DNA of 24,207 nucleotides from Legionellales bacterium UBA4722 (GTDB lineage Bacteria > Pseudomonadota > Gammaproteobacteria > DSM-16500): positions 1 through 24,207 of the forward strand of contig DHJK01000142.1 in the NCBI GenBank assembly GCA_002404295.1, in the 5' to 3' direction. The notes under the pieces were generated by a model. That model made no database searches. It was given only the letters and a program-made list of their open reading frames with translations, and was not told where the DNA came from. The translations under genes were made by a program, and so were the position numbers. Of the stretch, positions 1 to 8,140 are shown piece by piece. The first letter of the stretch is position 1; each line of letters begins with the position of its first letter.

Positions 1-165
1 GCTTTTATATGCTGTATAAGCTGATCCAGCTAAAGAAAATATTAATATAGAATATAAAAAAACAGTAAATAAAACTCGTTTAAATCCCAAAACGCAACGC
101 GGTTCAATTAAAAAGTCATTAGCGATAGCGGATCGCAATTGAATAACGTTATCATCTATTTTCAT
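1..165 (-). CDS. Truncated ORF, N-terminus of a small membrane protein
   Basis: An open frame starts at ATG 163-165 on the minus strand and runs off the left edge with no stop, giving 55 residues. A good ribosome binding site (AAGGA, about 6 nt before ATG) supports the start. Residues about 30-50 form one hydrophobic stretch (VLFTVFLYSILIFSLAG) preceded by basic residues, so it is likely a transmembrane segment or an uncleaved signal anchor. It lies 43 bp after the ubiB stop on the same strand and may be the next gene of the ubiE-ubiJ-ubiB transcript. I do not recognise the family, and the C-terminal part is outside the window. Confidence 0.55.
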   Translation of the reverse strand, partial: MKIDDNVIQLRSAIANDFLIEPRCVLGFKRVLFTVFLYSILIFSLAGSAYTAYKS

Positions 166-208
166 ATGAAATTCCTTTTTCGTACAAATTGCTCAATAAT
201 AACAATTT

Positions 209-1786
209 TTAGTTTGATCCGGCAAGTTTTAAGAAATAGAATATAAAACAACCTAATAATCCACTACTTAATCCTAGTAAAAAATATTTTTTTATCGGTT
301 GCTTATCACAGTTATGTAGATGATGAATTTTTTTAGAAAAATTAATATATTCTTGATGTTCCTTAGTTTGCTGTAGTACATCAAAAATTAACCCTGGAAT
401 TTCAGGTAATTTTTCAGACCAATAGGGTAAGTTTTCTTTTATACGCCGTAGGAATGCTTTTACACCAACCTGCTTTTTTAACCATTGTTCGAGGTAAGGT
501 GCAGCTGTAGTCCATAAATCTAGATCAGGATCAATTTGTCTGCCTACACCCTCAATGTTTAATAACGTTTTTTGTAATAAAATAAGCTGAGGCTGAATAT
601 TAATGTTAAAACGACGCGCCGTTTGAAATAAGCGTAATAACAATTGGCCAAAAGAAATATCTTTTAGAGGTCGCTCAAATATGGGCTCGCAGACAGCTCG
701 AATAGCACCTTCAAATTGATCGATGCGTGTGTTTGGGGGCAGCCAGCCAGAGGCTACGTGTAATTCAGCTACGCGTTGGTAATCACGTTTAAAAAAAGCC
801 AGCATATTTTCAGCCAAGTAGCGCTGATCTTTAGTGCTAAGCGAGCCTACGATGCCAAAATCCACAGCAATATATTGGGGATTTTCCAAGTTGTGAGTGG
901 CTACAAAAATATTGCCAGGGTGCATATCAGCATGAAAAAAACTGTCACGAAACACTTGTGTGAAAAAAATCTGGATACCTGTTTCTGCTAGTTTTTTCAT
1001 GTTAATACCTGCTGCTTTTAACGCAGGAATATTATGCACAGGAATGCCTGTAATACGCTCCATCACTAAGATATTGGAACGGCAATAGGGCCAATATATT
1101 TCTGGAATGTATAGCTCAGTAGAATGCAGAAAATTACGCCGTAATTGTGATGCATTAGCGCCTTCACGCATCAAATCAAGCTCATCAAGTAGTGTATGTT
1201 CAATTTCAGCAACCATTTCTATGGGTTTAAAACGTCGTCCTTCAGCCCAATAGCGATTAGCAAGACGCGCCAACGTTTTTAATAAATCTAAATCACGTTC
1301 AATTATTTTTTTAATATCGGGTCGTAATACTTTAATGACAGCTACACGGTTATCTAGTAACACCGCTGCATGCACTTGCGCAATGGATGCAGAAGCAAGC
1401 GCATTGCTATCAAATTCACGAAAAACATCAGATATTTTAGCGCCTAGTGCGGTTTCAATAATTTGCTTGGCTAATTCACCAGAAAATGGCGGCACTTGGT
1501 CTTGTAGTTTTGCAAGCGAATCAGCAATATCATCAGGCAATAAATCACGTCGAGTTGAAAGAATCTGTCCTGCTTTAATAAAAATGGGGCCGAGATTTTC
1601 TAATGCTAGACGAATACGTTCACCACGACTCAATTTATTTTTTGAAAACCAACGCCAAGGATTAAAACAACTGAGAAAACGTATAGGATAAAACCAAGGC
1701 GTTTTAAAAATAATGTCATCTAAATTATAACGCATCAAGACAAAATTAATATGCATTAAACGAACTATACGTGAAAAATAATTCAT
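209..1786 (-). CDS. ubiB: UbiB, ubiquinone biosynthesis protein-kinase-like ATPase
   Basis: 525 aa, close to the usual UbiB length of about 546. UbiB is an atypical kinase-fold ATPase of the ABC1/ADCK (COQ8) family that supports ubiquinone assembly at the inner membrane. Visible family hallmarks are the KxGQ motif (K71-A-G-Q74), the alanine-rich nucleotide loop ALASASIAQVHAA (129-141), the lysine of VAVIKVLRP (K152), HADMHPGNIF and the metal-binding VDFG. A C-terminal hydrophobic segment (YFLLGLSSGLLGCFIFYFL) gives the membrane anchor typical of bacterial UbiB. The ATG overlaps the ubiJ stop as ATGA, which indicates translational coupling. It is the last recognisable gene of a ubiE-ubiJ-ubiB operon. 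No key residue appears to be missing. Confidence 0.96.
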   Translation of the reverse strand: MNYFSRIVRLMHINFVLMRYNLDDIIFKTPWFYPIRFLSCFNPWRWFSKNKLSRGERIRLALENLGPIFIKAGQILSTRRDLLPDDIADSLAKLQDQVPPFSGELAKQIIETALGAKISDVFREFDSNALASASIAQVHAAVLLDNRVAVIKVLRPDIKKIIERDLDLLKTLARLANRYWAEGRRFKPIEMVAEIEHTLLDELDLMREGANASQLRRNFLHSTELYIPEIYWPYCRSNILVMERITGIPVHNIPALKAAGINMKKLAETGIQIFFTQVFRDSFFHADMHPGNIFVATHNLENPQYIAVDFGIVGSLSTKDQRYLAENMLAFFKRDYQRVAELHVASGWLPPNTRIDQFEGAIRAVCEPIFERPLKDISFGQLLLRLFQTARRFNINIQPQLILLQKTLLNIEGVGRQIDPDLDLWTTAAPYLEQWLKKQVGVKAFLRRIKENLPYWSEKLPEIPGLIFDVLQQTKEHQEYINFSKKIHHLHNCDKQPIKKYFLLGLSSGLLGCFIFYFLKLAGSN

Positions 1787-2442
1787 GAATGATCTCTTTT
1801 AGATGCTATTTTTATCGTTAATTTCTGTATTTTTGCTTCTAGTCGATCTGCATCCATGCGCAACGTATCCACATCATGAAAGAAATCTTGCAATGCTTCA
1901 GGCGCTGGAAATAAATCAACTTCTTCATGTACATATTCATTAATATTTTGTTCTAGCGTTGACTGGAAACGCTTACTAATATTTTTTATCTTTTTCGTAA
2001 AACGCGATAATTGATGCGCAGAAACATCACCGACCCAGCGCGATAAATATTCTTCCCAATCAATTTCTAATGCATCAAATAAAGCAATAACTTGTTGACC
2101 TAATTCTAAATTACCTTCAATCGATACGTCTTCTGAAAAAAACTTTTTCCTGTCTTCGTTAGTGAGTGCCATACGTAAAAGTGAGAGAGGCGAGCCTTTG
2201 ATAAGCGTGTCTGGCTCAGAAAATTCAGTTGTTTTTAGTTTTATACCCGCTTCAGAAAAATGCATTTGAAATTTGTTAATACTTTCTTTGTAAAAAGGCG
2301 TTTCATGAATGACTAATTCAATCGTCACCATTTTATTTTGCAACTCGTGTAAACGAGCATGTGATTCAGGGTCTAAAGCAAGATAACGATTTAAAGCGCC
2401 AGGCAAATAATTTGTTATCAATTTATCTGTAATGATACGCAT
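1783..2442 (-). CDS. ubiJ: UbiJ, SCP2-domain ubiquinone biosynthesis accessory factor
   Basis: 219 aa (E. coli UbiJ/YigP is 201 aa). The N-terminal part (about 10-115) looks like an SCP2 lipid-binding domain with the family pattern of a short helix, 'ALNRYLALDPES', then beta strands ending in SPLSLLRMA. The C-terminal part has heptad-like helices (about 180-217, DTLRMDADRLEAKIQKLTIK), as expected for the UbiJ coiled coil. UbiJ organises the soluble Ubi metabolon and binds lipid intermediates. Its position between ubiE and ubiB is the conserved gammaproteobacterial order and is strong support, because sequence conservation in this family is low. Its start shares one base with the ubiE stop (TAATG) and its stop overlaps the ubiB start. 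Confidence 0.9.
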   Translation of the reverse strand: MRIITDKLITNYLPGALNRYLALDPESHARLHELQNKMVTIELVIHETPFYKESINKFQMHFSEAGIKLKTTEFSEPDTLIKGSPLSLLRMALTNEDRKKFFSEDVSIEGNLELGQQVIALFDALEIDWEEYLSRWVGDVSAHQLSRFTKKIKNISKRFQSTLEQNINEYVHEEVDLFPAPEALQDFFHDVDTLRMDADRLEAKIQKLTIKIASKRDHS

Positions 2443-3203
2443 TAATATTTATGTCCTACATGTAAAGCCACAACGCCGCCCGTTAAATTATTGTACTTTA
2501 CATCTTCAAACCCACATGTTTGTAATAATGATTTAAGCGTTTCTTGATCTGGATGCATTCGAATAGATTCAACTAAATATTGATAACTTTTTTCATCATT
2601 GGTAATTAAGCCACCTAATTTAGGGATTATATTAAACGAATAGGCGTCGTAAAGTGAAGAGAGCAGGGGCATAACGGGTTTTGAAAATTCTAATACGAGT
2701 AGTTTTCCACCCGGTTTTAAGACACGATACATAGACTTTAATGCAGCCGCTTTATCCGTGACATTACGCAAACCAAAAGCAATCGTAATACAATCAAAAT
2801 AATTATCCGGAAAAGGTAAGCTTTCCGCATCCGCTTGCACAAACGTCACATTCCCCACGATACCTTGATCCAACAAACGCATACGCCCTTGTTGCAGCAT
2901 TTTTTCATTGATATCTGCAAGAACAACATGACCTTCTTTTCCTACTTTTTTAGCAAATTCAGCCGCTAAATCGCCGGTGCCTCCTGCAAGATCTAGTATG
3001 ACTTGTCCGGGACGCACATTACTTTGAGCGAGAGTGAATTTTTTCCATAAGCGGTGCATGCCGAATGACATAACATCATTCATTAAGTCATATTTGTTTG
3101 CAACTGAATGAAAAACTTCAGCAACACGCTGTTTTTTTTCTTGAAGCGGTACTTTTGTGAAGCCAAAATCGGCTGTAGGTTTTTCGGGAGACTCTCTAGT
3201 CAT
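2442..3203 (-). CDS. ubiE: UbiE, C-methyltransferase of ubiquinone/menaquinone synthesis
   Basis: 253 aa from the chosen ATG at 3201-3203. UbiE is the SAM-dependent methyltransferase that C-methylates the benzoquinol ring. It shows the family blocks FHSVANKYDLMNDVMSFGMHRLWKK, the SAM-binding LDLAGGTGDLA, the post-I acidic ADINE, and the C-terminal signature near MYRVLKPGGKLLVLEFS. The frame stays open upstream to a TTG at 3294-3296. The extra 31 residues (MRRGILFSTYISS...) do not resemble UbiE, and a TATACT -10 element at 3280-3285 falls inside that extension, so MTRESPEKPTADFGF is the likely start. Its length then matches E. coli UbiE (251 aa). No strong ribosome binding site is visible. It is the first gene of ubiE-ubiJ-ubiB. 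Confidence 0.95.
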   Translation of the reverse strand: MTRESPEKPTADFGFTKVPLQEKKQRVAEVFHSVANKYDLMNDVMSFGMHRLWKKFTLAQSNVRPGQVILDLAGGTGDLAAEFAKKVGKEGHVVLADINEKMLQQGRMRLLDQGIVGNVTFVQADAESLPFPDNYFDCITIAFGLRNVTDKAAALKSMYRVLKPGGKLLVLEFSKPVMPLLSSLYDAYSFNIIPKLGGLITNDEKSYQYLVESIRMHPDQETLKSLLQTCGFEDVKYNNLTGGVVALHVGHKY

Positions 3204-3279
3204 AAAAAGTGTGCCAGCCTTTAATGTAGGTGTAACTCTAGATCGCAAAACAAGCTGCGAAGATATATACGTGGAGAAT

Positions 3280-3285
3280 AGTATA
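3280..3285 (-). promoter_or_regulatory. Candidate -10 element for the ubiE operon
   Basis: TATACT on the minus strand (5 of 6 to TATAAT), about 77 bp upstream of the preferred ubiE ATG. At 17 bp further upstream there is only a weak -35 (TAGTTA). It fits a separate transcript for ubiE-ubiJ-ubiB after the gap that follows queF. The support is motif match and position only. Confidence 0.4.
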
Positions 3286-3366
3286 CCTCGCCTCAATTCT
3301 TATAACTATTCAGATTCTGCTTAACATGCCTCTTTTTTAAGGCTAGCTATTACACAAATCTTAAGG

Positions 3367-3401
3367 ATTAATACAGGCTTGCCAAGCAAGCCTGTATTAA
3401 T
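3367..3401. terminator. Perfect 16-bp hairpin downstream of queF
   Basis: An uninterrupted inverted repeat: arms 3367-3382 and 3386-3401 (ATTAATACAGGCTTGC and its complement) around a 3-base loop. It begins 37 bp after the queF stop and lies in the 234-bp gap before ubiE. There is no clean T-run after it on the minus strand, so it may act as an mRNA 3'-end stabiliser or a weak terminator rather than a textbook intrinsic terminator. The rest of the gap holds only the candidate ubiE promoter. Confidence 0.5.
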
Positions 3402-3437
3402 TCTCCAGGTTTGTGGGAGAGGTAGCCTATGCAGTGG

Positions 3438-4259
3438 CTACTGCCTACATAGTCTAAAATTCTCCGGCACTTCACCATCCTCAGTCGAACGATAAGGATT
3501 AATATCCTTCCCCCCCCGCCGAGTATAACGCGCATAAATAGACAATTTCTCCGGCGCACACCGCTGCATAATGTCCAAAAACATCCTCTCCACACACTGC
3601 TCGCCAAATTCATTATGATCACGAAAAGAAACTATATACCGCAATAATCCCGCATGCTGAATCTTCTTCCCAGTATAGTGAATTTGCACACTACCCCAAT
3701 CTGGCTGTCCCGTGATCAAACAATTCGATTTTAATAAATCTGAATAAAGTACTTCAGTTATGATTTTGTCTTCAGTTTGTAAAAAATCAGGCGTAACTAA
3801 ATAAGTGTCACACGTAATATCCAATTGATCTAAACAAATCCCGCTAAAGTTCTGCGTCGTGATTGGAGCCAATTGATCAATTAACCGTATACGCACTTTT
3901 ACCGGCGCCTCAGCAATCTCTGCCAAATCTCGCTCTATAATTGCAACAACCTCATCAACACTACCAAACGTCGTATTGTTAAACGAATTTAAATAAAGCT
4001 TAAACGATTTTGCCTCCACCAAATTAGGCGACTCACAAGGAAAATTAAATTCCCCTATAGCAACAATCGGCTTCCCCTTGCTATTCAACCAAGAAAGCTC
4101 ATAAGCATTCCAGATATCCACCCCTTTAAAAGGTAGAGCACCTAACAACCCCAGCTTGGCACGATTCGTCTTCCGCGCAATCGGAAACAATAAATCCCGC
4201 TGATACTGCGACACATACGCCGTTTTTTTACCTAATGGCGCTTCTGCTAATACGTTCAT
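3438..4259 (-). CDS. queF: QueF, NADPH-dependent 7-cyano-7-deazaguanine reductase
   Basis: 273 aa, the long two-module type (E. coli 282 aa). QueF reduces preQ0 to preQ1 in queuosine biosynthesis. Visible marks are the QueF motif EAKSFKLY (82-89), where NADPH binds, and the catalytic pair Cys180 and Asp187 in SNCLITGQPDWGS. Substrate-site residues lie around FRDHNEFGEQCVE (212-224). The ATG overlaps the parA stop as ATGA (4256-4259), so it is translationally coupled to parA, in the place where parB would normally be. A run of eight G in the coding strand (3510-3517 on the plus strand as C8) encodes part of RRGGK near residue 247 and is a possible slippage point near the C-terminus. Confidence 0.97.
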   Translation of the reverse strand: MNVLAEAPLGKKTAYVSQYQRDLLFPIARKTNRAKLGLLGALPFKGVDIWNAYELSWLNSKGKPIVAIGEFNFPCESPNLVEAKSFKLYLNSFNNTTFGSVDEVVAIIERDLAEIAEAPVKVRIRLIDQLAPITTQNFSGICLDQLDITCDTYLVTPDFLQTEDKIITEVLYSDLLKSNCLITGQPDWGSVQIHYTGKKIQHAGLLRYIVSFRDHNEFGEQCVERMFLDIMQRCAPEKLSIYARYTRRGGKDINPYRSTEDGEVPENFRLCRQ

Positions 4260-5044
4260 GCAATTTCACCTATTTTTTTAGCTTCATCTACACGCTGTAA
4301 CATCTCACCGGCAAGCGTCAAATAAGCCACAGCCCCTTGAGACTTCTCATCATATTCAAAAATAGACATCCCATGACTTGGCGCCTCCGCTAAACGTACA
4401 TTGCGAGGAATAACCGTACGATACACCCGTCCAGGAAAGTGCTGCAGTAATTGAGCAGAAACATCCAGCGCTAAACGATTACGCCCATCATACATAGTGC
4501 GTAACAAACCCTCGATATGCAGCGTAGGATTAATTGTCGTCTGGACTTGCTCAACCGTATTTAACAAACCCGTTAATCCCTCCAACGCAAAATATTCACA
4601 TTGAATAGGAATCAGCACAGAATCAGCTGCAGTCAATGCATTCACCGTTAAGATATTTAACGACGGTGGGCAATCAATCAAAATATAATCATAAGAATGG
4701 ATAACGTGAGAAATCGCTTGTTTTAAGCGTGTTTCACGCTGTGTCATTTGCAATAACTGCATTTCAGCAACGATCAACTCATGATTAGTCGGTATGATGT
4801 CGTAATTGCCCGTGGTCTTCAAAATGGCAGAAGCCATATCTGTTTCATCAACCAACACATGCTGAATAGCTGAAACAAAATCTTTTTTACCAATACCACT
4901 GCCTACAGTCGCATTCCCCTGCGGATCCAGATCAATTAATAAAACCGTACGTTTCATCATTGCAAACGCCGCAGCAAGATTAATGCTGGTCGTCGTTTTT
5001 GCAACACCACCTTTCTGGTTAACAATCGCGATTGTTTTTCCCAT
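4256..5044 (-). CDS. parA: ParA/Soj chromosome-partitioning ATPase
   Basis: 262 aa, normal length for the small chromosomal ParA/Soj family. The deviant Walker A is KGGVAKTTT (11-19) with the signature lysine K11. Ala15 replaces the glycine of the common KGGVGKTT, but K16 and T17 are kept. Walker A' is LLIDLDPQGN (35-44) and Walker B YILIDCPP (120-127). ParA forms ATP-dependent DNA-bound gradients that move the ParB-parS complex. It sits after rsmG (TAATG, one-base overlap), the usual mnmG-rsmG-parA order. The next gene is queF instead of parB, and no ParB-like protein occurs in the window. A parS-like site is present at 12027-12042, so a ParB is expected elsewhere in the genome. Confidence 0.95.
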   Translation of the reverse strand: MGKTIAIVNQKGGVAKTTTSINLAAAFAMMKRTVLLIDLDPQGNATVGSGIGKKDFVSAIQHVLVDETDMASAILKTTGNYDIIPTNHELIVAEMQLLQMTQRETRLKQAISHVIHSYDYILIDCPPSLNILTVNALTAADSVLIPIQCEYFALEGLTGLLNTVEQVQTTINPTLHIEGLLRTMYDGRNRLALDVSAQLLQHFPGRVYRTVIPRNVRLAEAPSHGMSIFEYDEKSQGAVAYLTLAGEMLQRVDEAKKIGEIA

Positions 5045-5673
5045 TAATCCTCCTTAGCCAAGCAGACTAAATGCCGTTGTGCAGCTAGCCCGTTGATTAC
5101 TAATTTATGTACGGCAAGTACTTTGAATCCTTGCTTAAGCTCCTGAATTTCTGCTTCAGGATAAACACCTTTCATGGCTAAGAATCTACCATGTTCAGCT
5201 ACTAAATGATGTGTTGCTTCTAACATTACCCGAAGCGAAGCAAAAGCGCGAGAGAGAATGCTATTAAAGGGTTGTTTAGGGCGTAAATCTTCACAACGTG
5301 AGTGGATGACTTCAACATTCGTGAGCTTTAATTCAAGCACTACTTGGGTTAAGAAACGCGTTTTTTTACTGTTACTATCCATTAATGTAAATTCTTTTTC
5401 AGGCTGGATAATCGAAAGAGGAATACCGGGCAATCCTGCGCCAGTCCCTACATCCAGTATTTGCGTGCCATGCAAGTAAGGATTGATCGATAAGCTATCC
5501 AATATATGTAACATAACCATTTCGTTGGGATCACGAATGCTGGTTAAATTATATATTTTGTTCCATTTGGTTAATAAATCTAGATAGTGAATAAATTTTT
5601 CTTCAGTGCTTGTAGACAGTGAATATTTATTTTCTAACAACATACGATGTAAGAAATCAGAGTGATTAGGCAT
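5044..5673 (-). CDS. rsmG: RsmG (GidB), 16S rRNA m7G527 methyltransferase
   Basis: 209 aa (E. coli 207). It methylates N7 of G527 in 16S rRNA using SAM. The sequence shows the conserved KWNKIYNLTSIRDPNEM block (37-52), the SAM loop ILDVGTGAGLPGIPLSI (72-88) and the SRAFASL block. The ATG at 5671-5673 overlaps the end of mnmG by 8 bases, and its stop shares one base with the parA start. Loss of this enzyme in other bacteria gives low-level streptomycin resistance; here it looks intact. Unlike many RsmG proteins, its N-terminus carries no parS-derived FHVEH-type peptide. Confidence 0.97.
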   Translation of the reverse strand: MPNHSDFLHRMLLENKYSLSTSTEEKFIHYLDLLTKWNKIYNLTSIRDPNEMVMLHILDSLSINPYLHGTQILDVGTGAGLPGIPLSIIQPEKEFTLMDSNSKKTRFLTQVVLELKLTNVEVIHSRCEDLRPKQPFNSILSRAFASLRVMLEATHHLVAEHGRFLAMKGVYPEAEIQELKQGFKVLAVHKLVINGLAAQRHLVCLAKED

Positions 5674-7564
5674 TTTGTTTTTCTTGACCCATGCTGGATT
5701 TTTTTAAATGCACTAGCAGCAAAGAGATCGCTGCAGGTGTCACACCCGGAATACGTGATGCCATACCAATAGTGGCTGGGCGCGCTGCATTCAGTTTAAT
5801 TCGCACTTCAGTCGATAAACCAACGACGTTCGCATAATCTAATTTAGCGGGTAATTTCGTTTCTTCATTACGTAATTGCCGTGCAATTTCATCTTGCTGA
5901 CGGTTAATATAACCAGCATATTTGATTTGAATTTCTATTTGTTCAGCGACAAATGGATCAATCGCACCCGGGCCTAATGTGTCGATTGCCATCAGGCTTT
6001 CATAAGTGACATTGGGCCTGCGTAACAATTCTTCCAGGCTATGTTCACGTTGCAAAGGTTGTGCTATCACCGTTTCAATTTGACTGCCTAATTCAGTATT
6101 AGGACGAACCCAAGTGTCACGCATTCGTTTGTATTCATCAACGATCGCAGTACGTTTATTTTCAAATAGACGCCAGTTTGTTTCATTCACTAAACCTAAT
6201 TCAAAACCTTTAGGTGTTAAACGTAAGTCTGCATTATCTTCTCGCAATAATAAGCGATATTCAGCACGACTGGTAAACATACGATAAGGCTCGCTGGTAC
6301 CTTGTGTAATTAAATCGTCGATCAAAACGCCGATATACGCTTCATCACGACGCGGTGTCCAAGGCGCTTTGTCTTGTGATTGCAGTGCAGCATTCATGCC
6401 AGCGATTAAACCTTGAGCCGCAGCTTCTTCATAACCCGTAGTGCCATTGATTTGGCCTGCAAAAAATAAACCGGTAATGACTTTTGTTTCAAGGGATGGT
6501 TTTAAATCACGCGGATCAAAATAATCATATTCAATCGCATATCCGGGGCGTGTGATATGCGCATTTTCAAAGCCTTTCATGGTTCTGACAAATTCGATTT
6601 GCACTGAATAGGGCAAGCTGGTTGAAATACCATTCGGATAAATTTCATGCGTTGTTAATCCTTCAGGCTCAACAAAAATTTGATGAGAATCTTTGTCGGC
6701 AAAACGTACAATTTTATCTTCAATCGAAGGACAATAACGAGGACCTACACCTTCAATAACACCTGTATACATTGGTGATTGCGTTAAACCCGCGCGAATA
6801 AAATCATGCGTTTGTTGATTAGTATGCGTAATGTAACAAGGCACTTGGCGAGGATGTTCAGCTACATTTCCAAAAAATGAAAACACTGGCGTAGGTGTAT
6901 CGCCATCTTGTTTTTCTAACACGCTGAAATCAATGGTTCGCCCATCAATACGAGGCGGTGTCCCCGTTTTCAAACGACCCACACGTAAAGGTAATTCCCG
7001 CAAGCGATGCGATAAATTTTTAGCAGGCGGATCACCAGCGCGCCCACCTTCATAGTGATTTAACCCAATATGAATTTTACCCGCCAGAAAAGTACCAGCT
7101 GTTAAAACAACCGTTTTTGCGTGAAATTTCAAACCCATTTGAGTCATCACGCCAACAACACGCTCATTTTCAATGAGAATATCATCCACGGCCTGTTGAA
7201 AAAGGGATAAATTAGGTTGGTTTTCTAGAATATTTCGAATAGCTTGCTTATACAACACACGATCAGCTTGCGCTCTTGTCGCACGAACCGCGGGTCCCTT
7301 GCTGGCATTTAAAATTCTAAACTGGATCCCTGCCTGATCAATTGCGCGCGCCATGACACCACCTAACGCATCGATCTCTTTTACTAAATGTCCTTTCCCT
7401 ATGCCACCAATCGCTGGATTACACGACATTTGCCCCAATGTTTCAATATTATGGGTTAGCAATAAAGTCTTGGCGCCAAGGCGCGCAGAAGCCAAAGCCG
7501 CTTCGGTCCCGGCATGTCCGCCGCCAACGACGATTACATCAAAAGATTGCTGAAAGATTGTCAT
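5666..7564 (-). CDS. mnmG: MnmG (GidA), FAD-dependent tRNA wobble-uridine modification enzyme
   Basis: 632 aa (E. coli 629). With MnmE it adds the (carboxymethyl)aminomethyl group at U34 of tRNAs. The FAD dinucleotide motif VVGGGHAGTEAA (12-23) is followed by the conserved GQMSCNPAIGGIGKGHLVKE. Both family signatures are visible (GVGPRYCPSIEDKIVRF and PGYAIEYDYFDP), as is the C-terminal MnmE-interaction helix region (SRIPGVTPAAISLLLVHLKK). It is first in the mnmG-rsmG-parA-queF chain. No clear ribosome binding site precedes the ATG. A 9-bp hairpin (7570-7599) ends 6 bases before it, and a TACAAT -10 candidate overlaps that hairpin. Confidence 0.98.
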   Translation of the reverse strand: MTIFQQSFDVIVVGGGHAGTEAALASARLGAKTLLLTHNIETLGQMSCNPAIGGIGKGHLVKEIDALGGVMARAIDQAGIQFRILNASKGPAVRATRAQADRVLYKQAIRNILENQPNLSLFQQAVDDILIENERVVGVMTQMGLKFHAKTVVLTAGTFLAGKIHIGLNHYEGGRAGDPPAKNLSHRLRELPLRVGRLKTGTPPRIDGRTIDFSVLEKQDGDTPTPVFSFFGNVAEHPRQVPCYITHTNQQTHDFIRAGLTQSPMYTGVIEGVGPRYCPSIEDKIVRFADKDSHQIFVEPEGLTTHEIYPNGISTSLPYSVQIEFVRTMKGFENAHITRPGYAIEYDYFDPRDLKPSLETKVITGLFFAGQINGTTGYEEAAAQGLIAGMNAALQSQDKAPWTPRRDEAYIGVLIDDLITQGTSEPYRMFTSRAEYRLLLREDNADLRLTPKGFELGLVNETNWRLFENKRTAIVDEYKRMRDTWVRPNTELGSQIETVIAQPLQREHSLEELLRRPNVTYESLMAIDTLGPGAIDPFVAEQIEIQIKYAGYINRQQDEIARQLRNEETKLPAKLDYANVVGLSTEVRIKLNAARPATIGMASRIPGVTPAAISLLLVHLKKSSMGQEKQNA

Positions 7565-7569
7565 GATTT

Positions 7570-7601
7570 CAATAGGCCCATCAAAAAAGTGGCCTATTGT
7601 A
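7570..7601 (-). promoter_or_regulatory. Hairpin and -10 candidate in front of mnmG
   Basis: Arms CAATAGGCC (7570-7578) and GGCCTATTG (7591-7599) form a 9-bp inverted repeat around 12 bases. It ends 6 bases before the mnmG ATG. On the minus strand TACAAT (7596-7601) matches 5 of 6 of a -10 but has a poor -35. If that promoter is used, the transcript would start inside the loop and the hairpin would exist only in read-through RNA. No T-run follows, so it is not a classical terminator. Confidence 0.35.
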
Positions 7602-7640
7602 CTCGATTTAGACTATTAAGCGCCAGATAATAACGGCTTT

Positions 7641-8000
7641 TTAGCTGTTTTGATAAGAGATTGTCGATGCTGTTTTTGTGGGTTCAGCATTTTGAAGTGC
7701 TTTTTCAATGTTATTTAGTCCAAAAATAGTATTCTCAACTGCTGTAATGATGCCAGGTTTTCCATATAAAGCGTAACCCACCACAGTATGTTCTTTGACG
7801 AGCAGCTCTTTTATAGCTTCGAATGATTGGATTAATATGTTAAGCTCACTAATACTAATGGTTTCCTCCTTGTTGCAAATATCCTCTATCATTTTTTTCG
7901 CTAATTCTAAGGCCGTTTTTATTACTTTGTATGCTCTAGAAGTATTCTTCTGTTTTAATAAGCTAGTTACTTGATTAATCAAAGTATCATTTTCTGTCAT
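7641..8000 (-). CDS. Small uncharacterised protein, possibly 5'-frameshifted
   Basis: 119 aa from ATG 7998-8000, family not recognised. It is helical in appearance with heptad-like hydrophobics (about 1-40 and 50-70), has no transmembrane segment, and contains one Cys (in DICNKEE). This start has no ribosome binding site. The same frame stays open upstream and encodes a further 33 plausible residues (LTGLAHYYGTKKEANEEN and on) but lacks a start codon. A well-placed GAGG (8110-8113) with ATG at 8098-8100 lies one base out of frame; removing one T from the TTTT at 8094-8097 would join them into a 152-aa protein with a short hydrophobic N-terminus. It may be a lineage-specific gene or a decaying one next to the origin. 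Confidence 0.5.
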   Translation of the reverse strand: MTENDTLINQVTSLLKQKNTSRAYKVIKTALELAKKMIEDICNKEETISISELNILIQSFEAIKELLVKEHTVVGYALYGKPGIITAVENTIFGLNNIEKALQNAEPTKTASTISYQNS

Positions 8001-8140
8001 AGAATTATAAGAAGAACTTGGGGATTGCGAGAGTAGCGAATTTTCTTCGTTAGCTTCTTTTTTTGTGCCATAATAATGGGCTAAACCAGTTAGAAAACAT
8101 AGGGTAATACCTCGTTGTTAGTCAATTAGTGGGTTGTTAT

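Noticed and set aside
3204..3296. N-terminal extension of ubiE from a TTG start
   Set aside because: Not homologous to UbiE N-termini, and it contains the likely -10 element of the operon.
4730..4738. TGTTTCACG inside parA resembling half of a parS site
   Set aside because: The second half (CTGTGTC) does not match the palindrome, so ParB binding is not expected.
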